From Caenorhabditis remanei (Eukaryota > Nematoda > Chromadorea > Rhabditida > Rhabditidae): a stretch of DNA of 64,000 nt. The position numbers and the translations under genes were made by a program. Shown here one piece after another: positions 42,701 through 50,900 of the stretch. Numbering within the stretch: position 1 is the stretch's first letter; every line of letters begins with the position of its first letter. The notes below the pieces were generated by a model. It ran no database searches. It was not told where the DNA came from and saw only the letters and a list, made by a program, of their open reading frames with translations. The stretch spans positions 18,924,879-18,988,878 of the forward strand of contig NC_071329.1 in the NCBI RefSeq assembly GCF_010183535.1. The letters run 5' to 3'.

Positions 42701-45700
42701 AAGGTTGTCTCGTCAATTTGATGAACTCGGAAACTAGAAGTTGAGGTCATTGAAATGCGTTTTTTGACAATGCGTAACGGTCGCGTTGCGGTCACCATCA
42801 AAATCTACCTAATATGGGCAATATACTGATTTTACAGCTCTAAACCAGTAGATTCTAAATTTTGCATTTTTGTCGTGTTTCTACTGTTCATTTTGAATTT
42901 GATACCCTTTTATTATGTGGTAAGTACTCAAGTACCTCTATTTATCTGGTTTATTCAAAAATCATCAATATTGCTTGTTTAAATGTTTTGAGTTATGAAA
43001 TTATTCATTGTATCTATAGTTTTGTTGTTCAAACAAATAAATCTTAATATACGTGTATTTCCTCATTCTTACCCATAGCCCTGTCGACTCGCTGAATTTA
43101 AAATTTTCTTGAAGACTTCTCCAGATCCTTATCTATAGCGTCCCCCAATTATCTCCTATTCTCTCCAGACACTCCCAGATAAGCCTTGTGACGTGGCAGA
43201 TGGTATTTGACCTTCTCAATCCTCATTAGCACCTATTCCTCTGAAGACACTCCCATCTAAACTGTGTGCCGTGACAGAAGGTATTTGGCCTATACATCCC
43301 TTAATATCCCTCGTTCTTCCCCCATATTTCTATCCGACAATGCCTCTCTCCTATCCCGCCCTGAAATGTGTTCTAGAGAACTTAGAAGCAGTTAAGAGAC
43401 AATCTCTGACTGCCTCGAGCATAGGCCTACAGGCCATGTTACACATGCACCAAGTTGATCCGTTTCGGCTGATTTTTGATATGTTGGTACCCTAGGAATT
43501 CTAAGAATTTCATACCATACCCTATTAAGCTCCGCCCCCTTTGACCTACCAAAACGATCAATTAAAGTTGAAAAATGAAAATTTTTCTTTCGAAAGATAG
43601 AATCAAAATTCTTTCAGAAATGAATTGCCAGCCTCATTTTGTGCATTTTATAAGATAAACTATTTTTTAAAACATGAAGATCACGAAGATCTAAATTACT
43701 GTAGTTTTCATGAAGATATAAATTACTGTAGTTTTTGTGGTGGAACCCAATTCACGCCAGACCTCGGCTCAAGGCTGTCAGAAATCGCGGCCGCCCGCGG
43801 CTTTTTCCTTAAAATCTCAAACAGCCGCGGCTTTCTAGAGTTTCAACTGAAAACGTGACTTGATATACTTTTGACTTTTTGGTACCAGTCTGACCACCAC
43901 GGTTTGACCCACACTGGCGCCAATTTTTGGACCGGCCGCGGCTTTTTGAAATTTTCAATAAAAAGCCGCGGCCGGCCGTACGACAGCCTTGCCTCGGCTT
44001 GGCAGATGTTAGACTTTTTAGCATACTCCAGATTCTTATCCATAGCCTCCCCCAAATTATCTCCTATTCCCTCAAGACACTCCCAGACAAATCGCGTGAC
44101 GTGGCAGGTATATACCTTCTCAATCCTCATTAGCACCCTATTCCTCTGCAAACACTCCCATCTAATCTGTGTGTCGTGGCAGACGGTGTTTGGCCTATAC
44201 GCCCCTTAATATCCCTCATATTTCTGTCCAAAAACGTCTCTCCTCTCCTCTTTCTCTCGTCCAGCTTCACCACCACTTGCGGAGTGTATTCCGTCGAAAA
44301 TGCCTTCCACTCCTCTTTCCTATCCCGCCCTGAAATGTGTTCTGGAGAATTTAGAAGCTGTTAAACGGTAGGTATAATCACATTCTCTCCATTTCTTATC
44401 ATCTAAATCTCTTTCTAGATTTCAAGTTGTTTCCCGTTCCCCTTCCCTCAAGAAAGTCGACAAGGCGATTCCTCTTCGCATAGAGCTGCTTAAAAACCAT
44501 GGAAAAAAATGGAGTATCAACGGTTTGCAACTTGTTGAATATGGTTATGAATATTGGCTCGAAAACTCAAACAAAAAGAAAAAAGAATACAGTCGGGTAC
44601 CAGAAGGTATTATAAACCCTCCGAAAGACTTTCTCTTTAAGTTTTTGGGCGGTAGAATTAGTATTCACGTGGATGAACTGCTTTTTTTCATTAAAAAATT
44701 TGATAAGGATTCATTGCCGGCTGATTTCAAACTTAGAGTCAATTATTTGAATACGGAATGGGAATATTTTGAGAACAATCTATTTTTGATAGATCCTATC
44801 AGTTTCCCGCTTAAGAAACTGTGTACCGAGATAGTCGGACCTTCAACATTCGACCATCCGGTTGTCAAGTCCGTAGAAATTCTTAAAATACGTTCAACTT
44901 TCGAAGGACCAATTAATAACCTGGAATGTATTAAGAAGCTGACCAATCAGACCATCATTTTCACAAACTTGGAATGGACAATTGGTGATACTATCGAAAT
45001 TGTGGAATTAGTTCGATATTTGGTAGAAAAACCGGAAGAGATCAAAACGGATTATATAATTTTAACAAATCGAGAGTCATACCTTTCGGAAACGTTTTCC
45101 AAGTTAGAAAATGCATTTGGTCAGTTTATAGATGAATTGGAGGAAGTTAAAGAAAGGTAGGTCAAGTTTTAGTTCTAGGAACCAAAATAATTTATTTATT
45201 TCTAGATTTATCAGCGACCAACCGAGATTCTCCATCCCTACAAACTCTAATTCTAATCTTCACATCTATGGAGTCGATAGAACAGGACATATGCTATATC
45301 CTTATCATATTGTTATCAAAAAGAGCTCCGCCATTTAAAAAAATCAACATTTGTCTGAATTCTGTCAGAATATGATGCATCTTTGCATCTCCTTCTCTTT
45401 TTCCTTATTCTTCTCCTCTTTTATATTCGAAAAATGTCCTTTTTCGGCCACATATTGCCTATATTCTGGCAACTTTCATTTTCGACCCGCGACGCGACCG
45501 CAACGCGCGACTCAGAAATGAAAGTTGACTAAATAGAGGCAATATGGGGCTTATTTTGAAGCTCTCAGTTAGGAGATTCTCGATATTTCTATTCAATCCT
45601 AACTTTCTCTTATTTTCACTCATTTTCATCACAATTCTGTTGTTTTTCTTCCTCAAACCCCTTAATTTTCATGTTTTTACAGTTTCCAGAACACAAAAAC

Positions 45701-46679
45701 CTCAATTTTTCAAAAATCCATAAAGTCCCTAAATTCAAGACCCACCAAAAAGAGAGCTAGTCGCCTTGGTGATTACATCCTTCGCATGTTGTCCGATAAG
45801 ACACTCCCCGTCTTCTGTCATAGCCAATACTGATGGTGTTGTGCGACAACCTGGGAAAATGGGAAAATTTTAAAAATTTAATTTTTTTTTTGAAAAAAAT
45901 TAGAAAAAACTGCGACGCAAAACCGGAAAACGTCGGAATTTGTAATTAAAAACAATGAATTCTTAATCTACAAGCTGCGAGATTTAAAATGAGCCCCATA
46001 TTGCCTAGGTTTGGTTAAGTTTCAGATTTGACCTACGCGCTGCGGTCGCGTCGCGGTTTCGCATCATAAAAATCGCTGAAACGAGCTCTGATTGTTCCGA
46101 AAACGTGATAACCGTATTCCAGAAATCAAGAGCTTTGAAATAAGTCCCATATTGCCTATATTCGTGTAACTTCTAATTTTGGACCGCCACGCGACCGCAA
46201 CGCGCTGGTCAAAAATGGATTTTCACCAAATATAGGCGATATTGGGCTCATTTCAAAGCACTTCTCCCCTAGATTCTGAATTTTCCTTTTTTAAAACATA
46301 TTTAGTTAATTTCTGCAAGTTTTGATATGTGAGACCGCGACGCGACCGCACCGCGTAGGTCAAAAATTTCAAAAACGAAAGTTCACCAAATATAGGCAAT
46401 ATGGGGCTCATTTCAAAGCTCTTAACCTGTAGATCCTGAATTTCACAATTTCAATTTGTCCAACCGCGACGCAAGACCGCGACGCGTCTCAAAAAATGAA
46501 AAATCTTCACATTTATCCGAATTTTCGTCAAAATTATACTCAAACTTCCCCATTTTTTGCGTAGAATTCAAAAATCTGTGTCCCAACTCACCATTTTCAT
46601 TCTCCAACACATTAACCTGCCCATTCTGATAATAGGCAACACAGGAGAAGGTGGTGCCCAAATCGATACCGATACTCAT
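27770..46679 (-). CDS. Hsp70-family chaperone, divergent, with giant gene-bearing introns
   Basis: Exons 46679-46592, 45850-45746, 34769-34123, 33665-33368, 33132-32950, 28709-28375, 27937-27770; 1824 nt, 607 aa, all phases fit. Hsp70 signatures in order: [14 protein letters not shown] (residues 4-17), [89 protein letters not shown], then the substrate-binding domain ([20 protein letters not shown]). The lid is short: the protein ends [13 protein letters not shown], with no EEVD and no KDEL, so a cytosolic, EEVD-independent role is inferred. ATP-binding motifs look intact. Intron 2 (34770-45745) and intron 5 (28710-32949) contain other genes on the plus strand. It may correspond to C. elegans F11F1.1, but that is from memory. 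Confidence 0.85.
27960..28320. repeat. TACTGTAGTTTTCGTGG-type repeats in hsp70-like intron 6
   Basis: Two divergent units contain GCCTAGGTTTGCT, CACGAAAACTACAGTAACCC and GGGCATGATTATACTTTTCT. They belong to the same family as the arrays at 34.93-35.6, 37.0, 38.1-38.9 and 43.7 kb. Confidence 0.55.
28762..29512. mobile_element. inverted-repeat element of about 750 bp in hsp70-like intron 5
   Basis: Left end ATTGTAATTTTATGCAATGC then ACTGTCAGCTAACATGGTAA; right end, about 29471-29512, the complement TTACCATGTTAGCTGACAGT. Inside lies a GTACGG-type palindrome (28960-29160). A partial third end at about 29745-29790 suggests another, decayed copy. Exact ends are uncertain. Confidence 0.5.
29513..30238. 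other. intron stretch, no repeat family recognised
   Basis: AT-rich, then pyrimidine-rich from about 30040 to 30230, directly before the start of the nested FBA-like gene; probably its promoter region. It contains TCCTTATTAGTGACAGCCAG, which recurs at about 32787 downstream of that gene. Confidence 0.4.
30239..32668 (+). CDS. FBA_2-like protein nested in hsp70-like intron 5
   Basis: Exons 30239-30246, 31007-31690, 32548-32668; 813 nt, 270 aa. The first exon is only 8 nt (ATG GAT TT), so the start is the weakest part. The body carries [79 protein letters not shown]; the last exon reads [19 protein letters not shown], the typical final strand of F-box-associated domains. No F-box is visible at the N-terminus, unlike the genes at 9.7 and 27.4 kb, so it either lost it or uses another start. 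It lies wholly inside another gene, on the opposite strand. Confidence 0.6.
31750..31860. repeat. fragment of the 61.87-62.19 kb inverted-repeat element
   Basis: CTTGCAAACCGGTCCGC, CGTAGCTCGCTTTAAACTCAA and ATATACCAAAATGTAGA match the left arm of the element at 61871-62195. Only one arm is present. Confidence 0.5.
33190..33345. repeat. GCG-core palindrome in hsp70-like intron 4
   Basis: One complete unit: arm CCTCATATTGCCTAGATTAG, core CCGCGACGCGACCGCAACGC, inverse arm CTAGTCAATATGGTGCTCAT. It fills most of the intron between exons 5 and 4. Confidence 0.65.
33690..34105. repeat. GCG-core repeats in hsp70-like intron 3
   Basis: Cores lie near 33757, 33900 and 34020 in both orientations. They cover almost the whole intron between exons 4 and 3. 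Confidence 0.65.
34925..35600. repeat. tandem array of about 150-165 bp units in hsp70-like intron 2
   Basis: TACTGTAGTTTTCGTGG-type words recur near 35025, 35185, 35338 and 35498. Each is followed by CCAA.TCAAGCCAAACCTAGG-like and GATTATACTCATTCAAA words and GAGTTACGGTATAAAACG. It lies directly upstream of the first nested DUF3557-like gene. Confidence 0.6.
35698..35720 (+). promoter_or_regulatory. shared upstream element of the DUF3557-like gene (copy 4)
   Basis: ATGACAGATGGTATTTGACC lies 67-89 bp before the start at 35787, preceded by a short GT repeat. Confidence 0.55.
35787..36782 (+). CDS. DUF3557-like protein (copy 4, nested)
   Basis: Exons 35787-35851, 35899-36618, 36665-36782; 903 nt, 300 aa. 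It starts [20 protein letters not shown], then [20 protein letters not shown]. Blocks: [73 protein letters not shown]. The C-terminal exon [19 protein letters not shown] ends RLVIKVVK. Intact. It lies inside intron 2 of the hsp70-like gene, opposite strand. An upstream ATG at 35708 would extend it without family homology, so 35787 is preferred. Confidence 0.8.
36783..37141. repeat. repeat-derived sequence replacing the 5' end of copy 5
   Basis: Holds half of a GCG-type arm near 36810 and a TACTGTAGTTTTTGTAATG-type unit (36990-37085). No first exon or upstream element of the family is present. Confidence 0.5.
37142..37920 (+). pseudogene. 5'-truncated DUF3557-like copy (copy 5)
   Basis: Exon 1 and about the first 70 codons of exon 2 are missing. 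Homology starts near [20 protein letters not shown] and continues intact through [56 protein letters not shown] (donor at 37728) and the last exon 37785-37920 ([20 protein letters not shown], ending VVKVVPASK). An ATG at 37142 opens the frame, but no promoter element is seen. Probably a fragment; expression from a cryptic start cannot be excluded. Confidence 0.65.
37921..39023. other. intergenic between nested copies 5 and 6
   Basis: Apart from the hAT-like element (38235-38636) it holds TACTGTAG-type repeat units (38060-38230, 38640-38880) and, at 38941-38964, the shared upstream element TGACGTGACAGATGGTATTT of copy 6, preceded by a GT-rich tract. Confidence 0.55.
38235..38636. mobile_element. 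hAT-like non-autonomous element with GGAAGTC minisatellite
   Basis: Inverted ends: left CAGAGATGTTGGGAAGT, right complement CAGTGTTGTTGGGAATT. A perfect 8-bp target duplication ATAGGTAC stands at 38227-38234 and 38637-38644. Inside, both flanks are CGGAAGT heptamer runs around a unique centre. It inserted within a TACTGTAG-type repeat. Confidence 0.85.
39024..40039 (+). CDS. DUF3557-like protein (copy 6, nested)
   Basis: Exons 39024-39091, 39136-39858, 39904-40039; 927 nt, 308 aa. It starts [20 protein letters not shown], then [20 protein letters not shown]. The usual LNQLDS segment follows [12 protein letters not shown]. Other blocks are [51 protein letters not shown]. The last exon reads [20 protein letters not shown] and ends FKVMPADC. 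Intact, with its own upstream element 60-83 bp before the start. The most diverged of the nested set in the N-terminal half of exon 2. Confidence 0.8.
40040..40366. other. intergenic 3' flank of copy 6
   Basis: AT-rich sequence with a TACTGTAG-family tail near 40310-40345 (AACTATAATTATACTTATTC). No gene. Confidence 0.4.
40367..41448. mobile_element. TIR element of about 1.08 kb with GGGAAGGATCCCGAGTC ends and a tRNA-like core
   Basis: Left end CTAGGGAAGGATCCCGAGTC near 40369; right end, near 41427-41446, the complement GACTCGGGATCCTTCCCTAG. TA borders both ends. The repeat extends to GATGGAGTT on both sides. It contains no transposase reading frame that I recognise. Inside at about 40599-40670 is a tRNA-like sequence. 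Confidence 0.65.
40599..40670 (+). pseudogene. degenerate tRNA (Ser/Leu-like) inside the TIR element
   Basis: GAGATGGCCGAGGGGTTAAC is a near-perfect D-arm/A-box of tRNA-Ser or tRNA-Leu. GGGCTAGTAATC is like a Ser anticodon arm, and GGTTCGGTTCC is like a B box. The acceptor stem does not pair and the extra arm is shortened, so it is not a working tRNA gene. Confidence 0.5.
41449..41681 (+). promoter_or_regulatory. upstream region of DUF3557-like copy 7 with two element copies
   Basis: TGACGTGGCAGATGGTATTT at 41561-41580 and a second, weaker GTGTCGTGACAGAAGGTATT at about 41638-41657, followed by CTATCCGATA directly before the start codon. The double arrangement recurs upstream of the orphan exon and copy 8. 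Confidence 0.6.
41682..42721 (+). CDS. DUF3557-like protein (copy 7, nested)
   Basis: Exons 41682-41740, 41792-42529, 42577-42721; 942 nt, 313 aa. It starts [20 protein letters not shown], then [20 protein letters not shown]. Blocks: [71 protein letters not shown]. The last exon reads [19 protein letters not shown] and ends VVIKVVSSI. The third exon has a double acceptor (CAGCAG); only the second keeps the conserved RFIP junction. Closest to the truncated copy 5 over the shared part. Intact. Confidence 0.8.
42722..43339. other. intergenic between copy 7 and the orphan exon
   Basis: A single GCG-type core (TGCGTAACGGTCGCGTTGCG) lies near 42770. AATAAA lies near 43038. Upstream elements lie at 43188-43212 (TGACGTGGCAGATGGTATTT) and about 43267-43291. 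Confidence 0.55.
43340..43398 (+). pseudogene. orphan first exon of a DUF3557-like gene
   Basis: ATG at 43340 encodes [20 protein letters not shown], the canonical exon 1, with two upstream elements in place. The donor is lost: the sequence continues AGACAATCTC instead of GGTAAGT. No second or third exon follows before the next gene, so the rest was deleted or replaced, partly by the repeat block at 43.5-44.0 kb. Confidence 0.7.
43770..43991. mobile_element. hAT-like non-autonomous element with GCCGCGG blocks
   Basis: Inverted ends CAAGGCTGTC left and GACAGCCTTG right. A perfect 8-bp target duplication CCTCGGCT stands at 43762-43769 and 43992-43999. The interior has paired GCCGCGGCTTTTT words. 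222 bp, no coding capacity. Confidence 0.85.
44097..44195 (+). promoter_or_regulatory. double upstream element of DUF3557-like copy 8
   Basis: GTGACGTGGCAGGTATATAC (44097-44116) and GTGTCGTGGCAGACGGTGTT (44171-44190), the latter about 105-130 bp before the start at 44300. Confidence 0.55.
44300..45338 (+). CDS. DUF3557-like protein (copy 8, nested)
   Basis: Exons 44300-44367, 44419-45156, 45206-45338; 939 nt, 312 aa. It starts [20 protein letters not shown], then [20 protein letters not shown]. Blocks: [83 protein letters not shown]. The last exon reads [20 protein letters not shown] and ends IVIKKSSAI. It contains a very basic stretch (NSNKKKKEY) not seen in the others. Intact; last nested gene before exon 2 of the host. 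Confidence 0.8.
45425..45575. repeat. GCG-core palindrome at the end of hsp70-like intron 2
   Basis: Arm CACATATTGCCTATATTC, core CCGCGACGCGACCGCAACGC, inverse arm GGCAATATGGGGCTTATTTT. Confidence 0.65.
45960..46500. repeat. GCG-core repeats in hsp70-like intron 1
   Basis: Cores lie near 46040, 46185, 46335 and 46465, in both orientations, with AATATGGGGCTCATTTCAAA-type arms; nearly the whole intron. Confidence 0.65.
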
Positions 46680-47910
46680 TAATAAGAAGGGTGTGAAATG
46701 GAATTGTGTTCTTTTCGCCTTCTGTTTCTTTTTTCTTCTGCAAATAGATAGTAGAGAAAAGATAAGAAATCGAGAGAAAAAAGTGGAAAAAAAAGAAAAA
46801 AGAGGGAGAATTGATGGGGTGACTAAGAGAAAATGACAGATAGAATCGGAGGGGAGTGCGCGGTTTCTCGTCATATCACTTTCTAATCAAATGTCAGTGA
46901 GAAACAATATAGAAGAATTAGGAGGAGAAACACAAAAAGTAATGGGATACGTTTTCTCGAAAAGTTTTTTTCCTTTTTTTTTTGAAAAAAAAACATTTCG
47001 AAAGATTTTTTATTCCAGAAAACGCTTTGCGCCTAAAACCTAAAAATTCGAAATCTACAAACTGAGAGCTCTGAAACGAACCCCATATTACTTATATTCA
47101 GTTAATTTTCATTTTTAAGATTTTTGACCAACGCGTTGCGGTCGCGTCGCGGTTCAGCATTTTGAAAATCGCTGAAATTAGCTCTGATTGTTTCAAAAAT
47201 GTGATAGCTGTGCTCTAGAGACTGTGAGCTTTGAAATGAGCCCCATATTGCATATATTATGTCAATTTTCGTTTTTGAGATTTTTGACCTACGCGTTGCG
47301 GTTTCACATCTCACAATTTTCTGAAATCAACTCAATATGCTTCAAAACTTCGAAATTCAGAATCTACAGACTAAGAGCTTTTAAATGAGCCCCATATTGC
47401 ATATATTTGGTTAACTTTTATTTTTGACCAACGCGATGCGGTCGCGTCGCGGTTCAGCATTCCGAAAAAAAAAACTGAAATGTCTCCTGATTGTTTTGAA
47501 AATGTGCTAGCCGTGCTCTTGAGGCTGAGAGCTTCAAAATGAGCCCCATATTGCCCAATTTCTGACCATTTCAATTTTTCGACCGCGACGCGACCGCACC
47601 GCGTAGGTCAAAAATGTCAAAAAAACTAAAGTAGACCAAATATAGGCAATATGGGGCTCATTTCAAAGCTCTCATCGCCCCGAATCAGAATTTCATGATC
47701 CCGATCTGTGAAACCTTGGAATTATTACAAAATGCAAAGTAACAACAAAATTTTAATTGAAAATCAACACGAATTTATGGTTCACAGGTACAAAAACAAG
47801 GAAATACCACTAAAATAATAATAAAATAATATTACGAAAGGGAAAATCATAAGAAAACAAGGAGAAAAATCACAATTTTTATAAAAAAAATTAAATTTTC
47901 CGCTAATGAT
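46680..47910. repeat. hsp70-like 5' flank and GCG-core repeats
   Basis: 46680-46960 is the upstream region of the hsp70-like gene, purine-rich. An imperfect heat-shock-element-like array (TTTTCTCGAAAAGTTTTTTT near 46950) is the only regulatory hint and is weak. 47050-47690 holds GCG cores near 47135, 47290, 47435 and 47585. 47690-47910 is AT-rich 3' flank of dnj-17 with AATAA-type signals on the minus strand. Confidence 0.5.
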
Positions 47911-50900
47911 CTACCAATCATCGTCCTTATTCGCCCGTTGTCCTTTCTTATTCTTTCCCTTTTTCTGTTGGCCATTTCCAACGGCCCCCCCAGCGGATTT
48001 ATTCACGAGTAGTGTCGCGTGTCCGGTTTCTTTCAAATGAGCAAATAGTTTCGTTCGGGTATCGAATTTTTCTTGACAATTATCACATTTCGCTGGTTTT
48101 GGCTCGTTTGATGGTGGGGCGACGGCGGCGGCCGGCTCTTCTGGTGCCGCTGATTTTTGGTTTTTGTCGGCTGAAAAATGTTGAATTGAGCGTTTTTAGG
48201 ATGGAAAAATGAAAATTTGGGCATAGGTTCCCCAGGAAAGTGACAAAATGCGCTCTATTGATAATATGATGTGGGAAAATGCGATTTTGAGGGATTTAAA
48301 CTCGAAAAATAGCATTTTAACGGCACCTAGATTATCAGTAGAGCGCATTTGCCAGGTTTCAGATGTTTTTACTTGGAAAATTCGAAATTTCAGCAGTTTT
48401 CTCTTGAAAAATGAAAATTTGGACATAGGTTCCCCGGGAAAGTGACAAATGCGCTCTACTGATAATTGGATGTCAGAAAATGCTATTTTGAGGGATTTAC
48501 ACTCGAAAAATAACATTTTCAGCACCAGAATTATCAATAGAGCGCATTTGCCAGATTTAATGTGTCTTCATTTAGAAAATTCGAGATTTTAGATGATTTT
48601 TAGTAGTTTCTTGCTGGAAAAACGAAAATTTGGACATAGGTTCCCCGGGAAAGTGATAAATGCGCTCTACTGATAATTGGATGTCGGAAAATGCAATTTT
48701 GGGAGATTTAAACTCGAAAAATCGCATTTTCAGCATTAAAACTATCAGAAGAGCGCATTTGTCACAGCTTTTGTCAATTTTCGCAGTTTCAGCACATTTT
48801 TTAAAAGAAAATCGTAGTGAATAGAGCGCATTTGTCACTAAATTCTGAATTTCCGCAAAAGCGCGCTAACGTCGCGCCATCCACTTTCTCTACTGATTTA
48901 AAATGTCGAAAGAGACTCAAATTTTAGCAAATAATTATCTCAAGAGTGTCAAAATACGCTCTATTGAGAATTTGGCTCCAAATTGAGCATTTTGTACAAA
49001 ACCTGTAAAATAAATGAAATTTTGGGCATAGTTTCCGCCTACGCGTGACTAAATGCGCTCTACTGACAATCTGACTCAAAAATGTCGATTTCAGCTCGAA
49101 ATCGAGATTTCTGGAGCCAAATTGTCATTAGAGCGCATTATGTCACAAATTTCACACCTTCATACTTAGAGAATCGCGGTTTTTGAGTTTTTTGGATTCC
49201 AGACGCCTAGAAATCCCCAATTTTTGGGTTTTTAAGCTCCTGATGCCTAAAAATCCCCAATTTTTAAATTTTGAGCACCAGGCACTTAAAAATCTCCTTT
49301 TTTGAGTTTTTTGAGCTCCAGACGCCTAAAAATCCTCAATTTTCGCGTATTTTCCTACAAGAAACGCACCTCGTCTCTTTTTCTTCTCTTTCGCGTGGTT
49401 AACTTCCGGTGTACATTCCTTCTCCGTCTCAACCTCTCCTTCTGTTGTTTCCTGAATCACAATATTCACATCATTCATCACGTCATTCGGTGGTCCTTCA
49501 TCGAATATTCCGTTTCCCTTCTTTCGATCTTTTCGCTTATTCTTTTTCCCGCCGCCACCTTTCTTTTGCTCTTCTTGCGGCTCTTTTTCAGCGAATAGCT
49601 CCGCGTCCTCCTCTTTTAGATGTTTTTTCAGCTCGTTTAATTGACGAATGTGTTGTTTCGAGTTCTCGTGGTTTAGCTTCGCGTTTCTGCAGAAAAATTC
49701 GTTTTAGATAGAATTTTGGGACGGAAAAATCAAAATTTGGGCATAGGTTCCCCGTAAAAGTGACAAAATGCGCTCTATTGATAACTCGGTATTGGAAAAT
49801 GCTATTTTGAGGAATTTACACTCGAAAAATAGCATTTTCAGCACCAAAATTATCTGTAGAACGCATTTGTCAGATTTCGGGAGTTTTAATTTGGGAAATT
49901 CAAACTTTCAGATGATTTTTAGCAGTTTCTGTTGGAAAATCAGAATTTTGGACATAGGTTCCCCGCCAATGTGACAAAATGCGCTCTACTGATAGTCTGG
50001 TGCTGGAAATTTCGATTTTAAGTCAAAAATTAAGATTTTCAGCATCAGAACCCAATAGAACACATTTGTCATAGGTTTTTATCGTAAAAATACGATTTTG
50101 AGCTTTAAAATCGTGGTTTTGGCCAAAAAATGCCAAATTTTTGACGAAAAAGACCAGAGCATTCAGAAATCACAGATTTTCCCACTGGATTCGAGATTCT
50201 TATGGAAATTCGATGCATTTGAACTAGATTATCACTAGAGCGCACTTTCCAAAGATTTTACGGTCTTAGACAGTCCAAAAATGAAAATTCGGGCATAGTT
50301 TCCCCATCAAAGTGACAAAATGCGCTCTGCTGATAATTTGATGTGGGAGAATGCTATTTTGAGGAATTTACACTCGAAAAATAGCATTTTCAGAACCAGA
50401 ATTACCAGAAGAGCGCATTTGTCACGGAATTTCGAGATGGAAACATTTTTAAGCGTATTTTTAAAGGGAAAATCCATTTTTTGCTCGAAAATTTGATATA
50501 ACAGATCTTTGAGCACTTGGAAAACCCAATTTTTCAGCCAAAAATAATCTGAAATTGAGATTTCAGCGTATTTCCGCTCAATTTTCTCAGTTTTCGGGAG
50601 AAATTTCAGAAAACAGAATTTTTTAGCTCAAAAAATGGATTTTTACCTCCGTTTTACGCGATTTTAAGCCAAAAATTCCAGATTTTTTCTCAAAAACCCT
50701 ATTTTCCTTATTTTTTGAGTATTTTTGTCTGAAACTTACACCGTTTTGAACGATTTACTGCAAACCACACAGTACGGTAGCTCTTCACCCTCTTCATCAC
50801 ATTCATCACTACAAGTATCGTAATCTTCGGCCATCTGAAGACTGACTTCAATCAAATGGGCAAGACGCGCGGCTTCCGCCTCTTTATCGTTGAGATGAGC

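Noticed and set aside
43871..44209. Open frames across the GCCGCGG element
   Set aside because: They run through a mobile element and the upstream element of the next gene; several overlapping frames are open by base composition only.
46900..46975. Heat-shock element before the hsp70-like gene
   Set aside because: Only an imperfect GAA/TTC series is present in a low-complexity stretch; not enough to claim heat inducibility.
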